Assembly: GCA_022451445.1 (NCBI GenBank)
Contig: JAKUSY010000117.1
Span: 1 to 8,385 of the forward strand
Direction: 5' to 3'
Origin: Planctomycetota bacterium
GTDB taxonomy: Bacteria; Planctomycetota; UBA8108
Length of the DNA: 8,385 nt
Shown here: piece by piece, positions 7,229 to 8,385 of the stretch
How positions within the stretch are numbered: position 1 is the stretch's first letter
Layout: each line of letters begins with the position of its first letter
The notes under the pieces: model-generated
The model's input: only the letters and a program-made list of their open reading frames with translations
The model's database searches: none
What the model was told of the DNA's origin: nothing
Position numbers and translations under genes: made by a program

Positions 7229-7735
7229 ATGGACGCGGTTATTTCTGATCCCTTCTTTTCCTATCTCCTCCTGGGAATCGGCGTAGCCCTCATCTTCCTC
7301 GAGGTCTTCATACCCTCTGGGGGGATCATCGGCATCGTGGCTCTCGCCTCGCTGGTGCTGGGCATCTACGGGTTTTTCCACCAGGGGCTGATCCTGCTGG
7401 GTTCCATCATTGCAATTACCTCGATCTTTTTTGTAATCTCCATGTTCTCCTTCATGCTCAGACGTATCAGCTTAACGGAGACCCAGGGCGCCGATGCCTT
7501 CAGCTCGGTCGACAATGAGATCGCCGGGGTCATGGGCAGGTCCGGCGTAACGAAGTCCGCGCTCAGGCCGGCGGGTGTGGCCCTGATCGATGGCAAGAGA
7601 GTAGACGTGGTCGCCTCACGCGGCTTTATCGAAAAAGACAAGCAGGTTAAAGTGATAGAAACCAGTGGTAACAGGGTAGTCGTAAAAGAACTGTCCGAGA
7701 ACGGCAAACAAGCACAGGAGCCCGGTAATGGATAA
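7229..7735 (+). CDS. Short NfeD: three membrane segments plus OB domain
   Basis: This 168-residue protein lacks a protease domain. It has three hydrophobic segments (about 10-28, 31-50 and 55-76) and a soluble OB-fold domain (about 98-155). The OB domain closely resembles the C-terminal one of the preceding gene: both share LRPAG, VDVVA, GFIEK or GEFIEK, and a closing RIVV or RVVV. The two genes thus look like products of duplication followed by domain loss. The start ATG at 7229 lies 12 bases after the previous stop, behind AGGGCGGAG (7215-7223), so the two are surely co-transcribed. Short NfeD proteins are usually encoded beside flotillin- or stomatin-type genes and are thought to assist their membrane assembly. 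Membrane location is clear; the biochemical role is inferred from context. Confidence 0.88.
   Translation: MDAVISDPFFSYLLLGIGVALIFLEVFIPSGGIIGIVALASLVLGIYGFFHQGLILLGSIIAITSIFFVISMFSFMLRRISLTETQGADAFSSVDNEIAGVMGRSGVTKSALRPAGVALIDGKRVDVVASRGFIEKDKQVKVIETSGNRVVVKELSENGKQAQEPGNG
7716..7720 (+). promoter_or_regulatory. Ribosome binding site of floA inside the preceding gene
   Basis: AGGAG lies 7 bases before ATG 7728-7730, inside the last codons of the short nfeD. It fixes the floA start, which the overlap alone would leave open, and points to translational coupling. Confidence 0.75.
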
Positions 7736-8385
7736 CAATATATGGTGGATGCTCGGCGGCATTTTCGGGCTGCTGGTAGGCGTTTTCTTTCTTTTCTTCT
7801 TCATCAAGTTCGGATCCCTCTGGCTGCAGGCCAGGGCTTCAGGGTGCCCCGTATCGGTGTTTGAATTTGTCGGAATGTTCCTGAGGAAACTCAACTCCAG
7901 GCTGATCATCGATGTGCTGGTCATGTCCCACAAGGCCGGCACCCCCGTTTCGATCGACAAGCTCCAGGCCCACGTGCTGGCCCGCGGCAACGTGACGGCC
8001 ACGATCCGCGCCCTGATCGCGGCCGACCGCGCCAACATCGGGCTCACCTTCGAGCGCGCGGCGGCGATCGACCTCGCCGGCAGGGACGTTCTCGACGCGG
8101 TCAGAACCAGTGTCCATCCAAAGGTGATCGACTGCCCAAGTCCAGAATCCGGCAAGCAGACTGTGGATGCTGTCGCGGCGAATGGAATCCAGTTGAAGTG
8201 CAAGGCCCGTGTAACCGTCCGCACCAACATCGACAGACTGGTCGGCGGCGCCACCGAGGAGACTGTCATCGCCAGGGTCGGAGAGGGAATCGTCTCCGGA
8301 ATCGGCCAGGCTGATAGCCACAAGGAGGTGCTGGCTAATCCCCGCAAGATAAGCCAGGAGGTCCTCGACGCGGGCCTCGACGCGG
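7728..8385 (+). CDS. floA: FloA flotillin-like protein, 3' partial
   Basis: The first 219 codons are seen and the gene runs out of the window. The family is about 330 residues long, so roughly a third is missing. Residues about 5-27 form a single membrane anchor. The conserved FloA core follows: MSHKAGTPVSIDKLQAHVLA, GNVTATIRALIAADRANIGL, TFERAAAIDLAGRDVLDAV, HPKVIDCP, then the SPFH-like part KCKARVTVRTNIDRLVGGA and EETVIARVGEGIVSGIG. FloA proteins assemble into foci in the cytoplasmic membrane, the bacterial counterpart of lipid rafts, and affect membrane fluidity and the working of membrane protein complexes. The start overlaps the last 8 bases of the short nfeD. With the two upstream genes it forms an nfeD-nfeD-floA operon like the yqeZ-floA set of Bacillus subtilis. 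Confidence 0.95.
   Translation, partial: MDNNIWWMLGGIFGLLVGVFFLFFFIKFGSLWLQARASGCPVSVFEFVGMFLRKLNSRLIIDVLVMSHKAGTPVSIDKLQAHVLARGNVTATIRALIAADRANIGLTFERAAAIDLAGRDVLDAVRTSVHPKVIDCPSPESGKQTVDAVAANGIQLKCKARVTVRTNIDRLVGGATEETVIARVGEGIVSGIGQADSHKEVLANPRKISQEVLDAGLDA

Noticed and set aside
8359..8385. Direct repeat CCTCGACGCGG at the right edge
   Set aside because: The two 11-base copies encode overlapping LDA-type codons within the conserved FloA frame; this is codon coincidence rather than a repeat element.

Overview
The window carries five protein-coding units, all on the + strand, in a GC-rich sequence with tight gene spacing. The DUF1553 (PSD1) plus DUF1501 pair at the left end is a gene pair typical of Planctomycetota, and also found in Verrucomicrobiota, Lentisphaerota and related lineages. 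The window is therefore most likely a chromosomal fragment from a PVC-group or similar environmental bacterium. This assignment is inferred from gene content alone.

Left part (1-2145): one open frame enters from outside the window. It contains the C-terminal part of a DUF1553 protein, then, with no stop codon between them, a full-length DUF1501 protein whose twin-arginine signal is buried inside the frame. A good ribosome binding site and an ATG lie exactly at the junction. The arrangement is either a real fusion, a pair with an internal start, or the trace of a one-base indel. A 127-base non-coding stretch (2146-2272) that can fold follows.

Middle part (2273-5506): an exported isochorismatase-fold cysteine hydrolase of a type I associate with planctomycetes. 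After 45 bases comes a 757-residue fusion of an NDH-like FAD/NAD oxidoreductase with selenide, water dikinase (SelD). This fusion makes selenophosphate, so the organism probably uses selenium in selenocysteine, 2-selenouridine or a selenium cofactor. No other selenium gene is in view. A hairpin at 5552-5580 may end this transcript.

Right part (5612-8385): a compact three-gene membrane operon. It holds a long NfeD with a ClpP-like protease domain, a short NfeD with membrane segments and an OB domain, and the start of the flotillin-like FloA, which overlaps the short NfeD gene by 8 bases. This resembles the yqeZ-floA type operon of Bacillus, which is tied to membrane microdomains and envelope stress. 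The long NfeD seems to lack the expected catalytic serine.

I found no mobile element, CRISPR array, tRNA or rRNA. Most of the content belongs to known families. The points that merit checking are the DUF1553-DUF1501 junction, the apparent loss of the protease nucleophile in NfeD, and the structured gap at 2146-2272.
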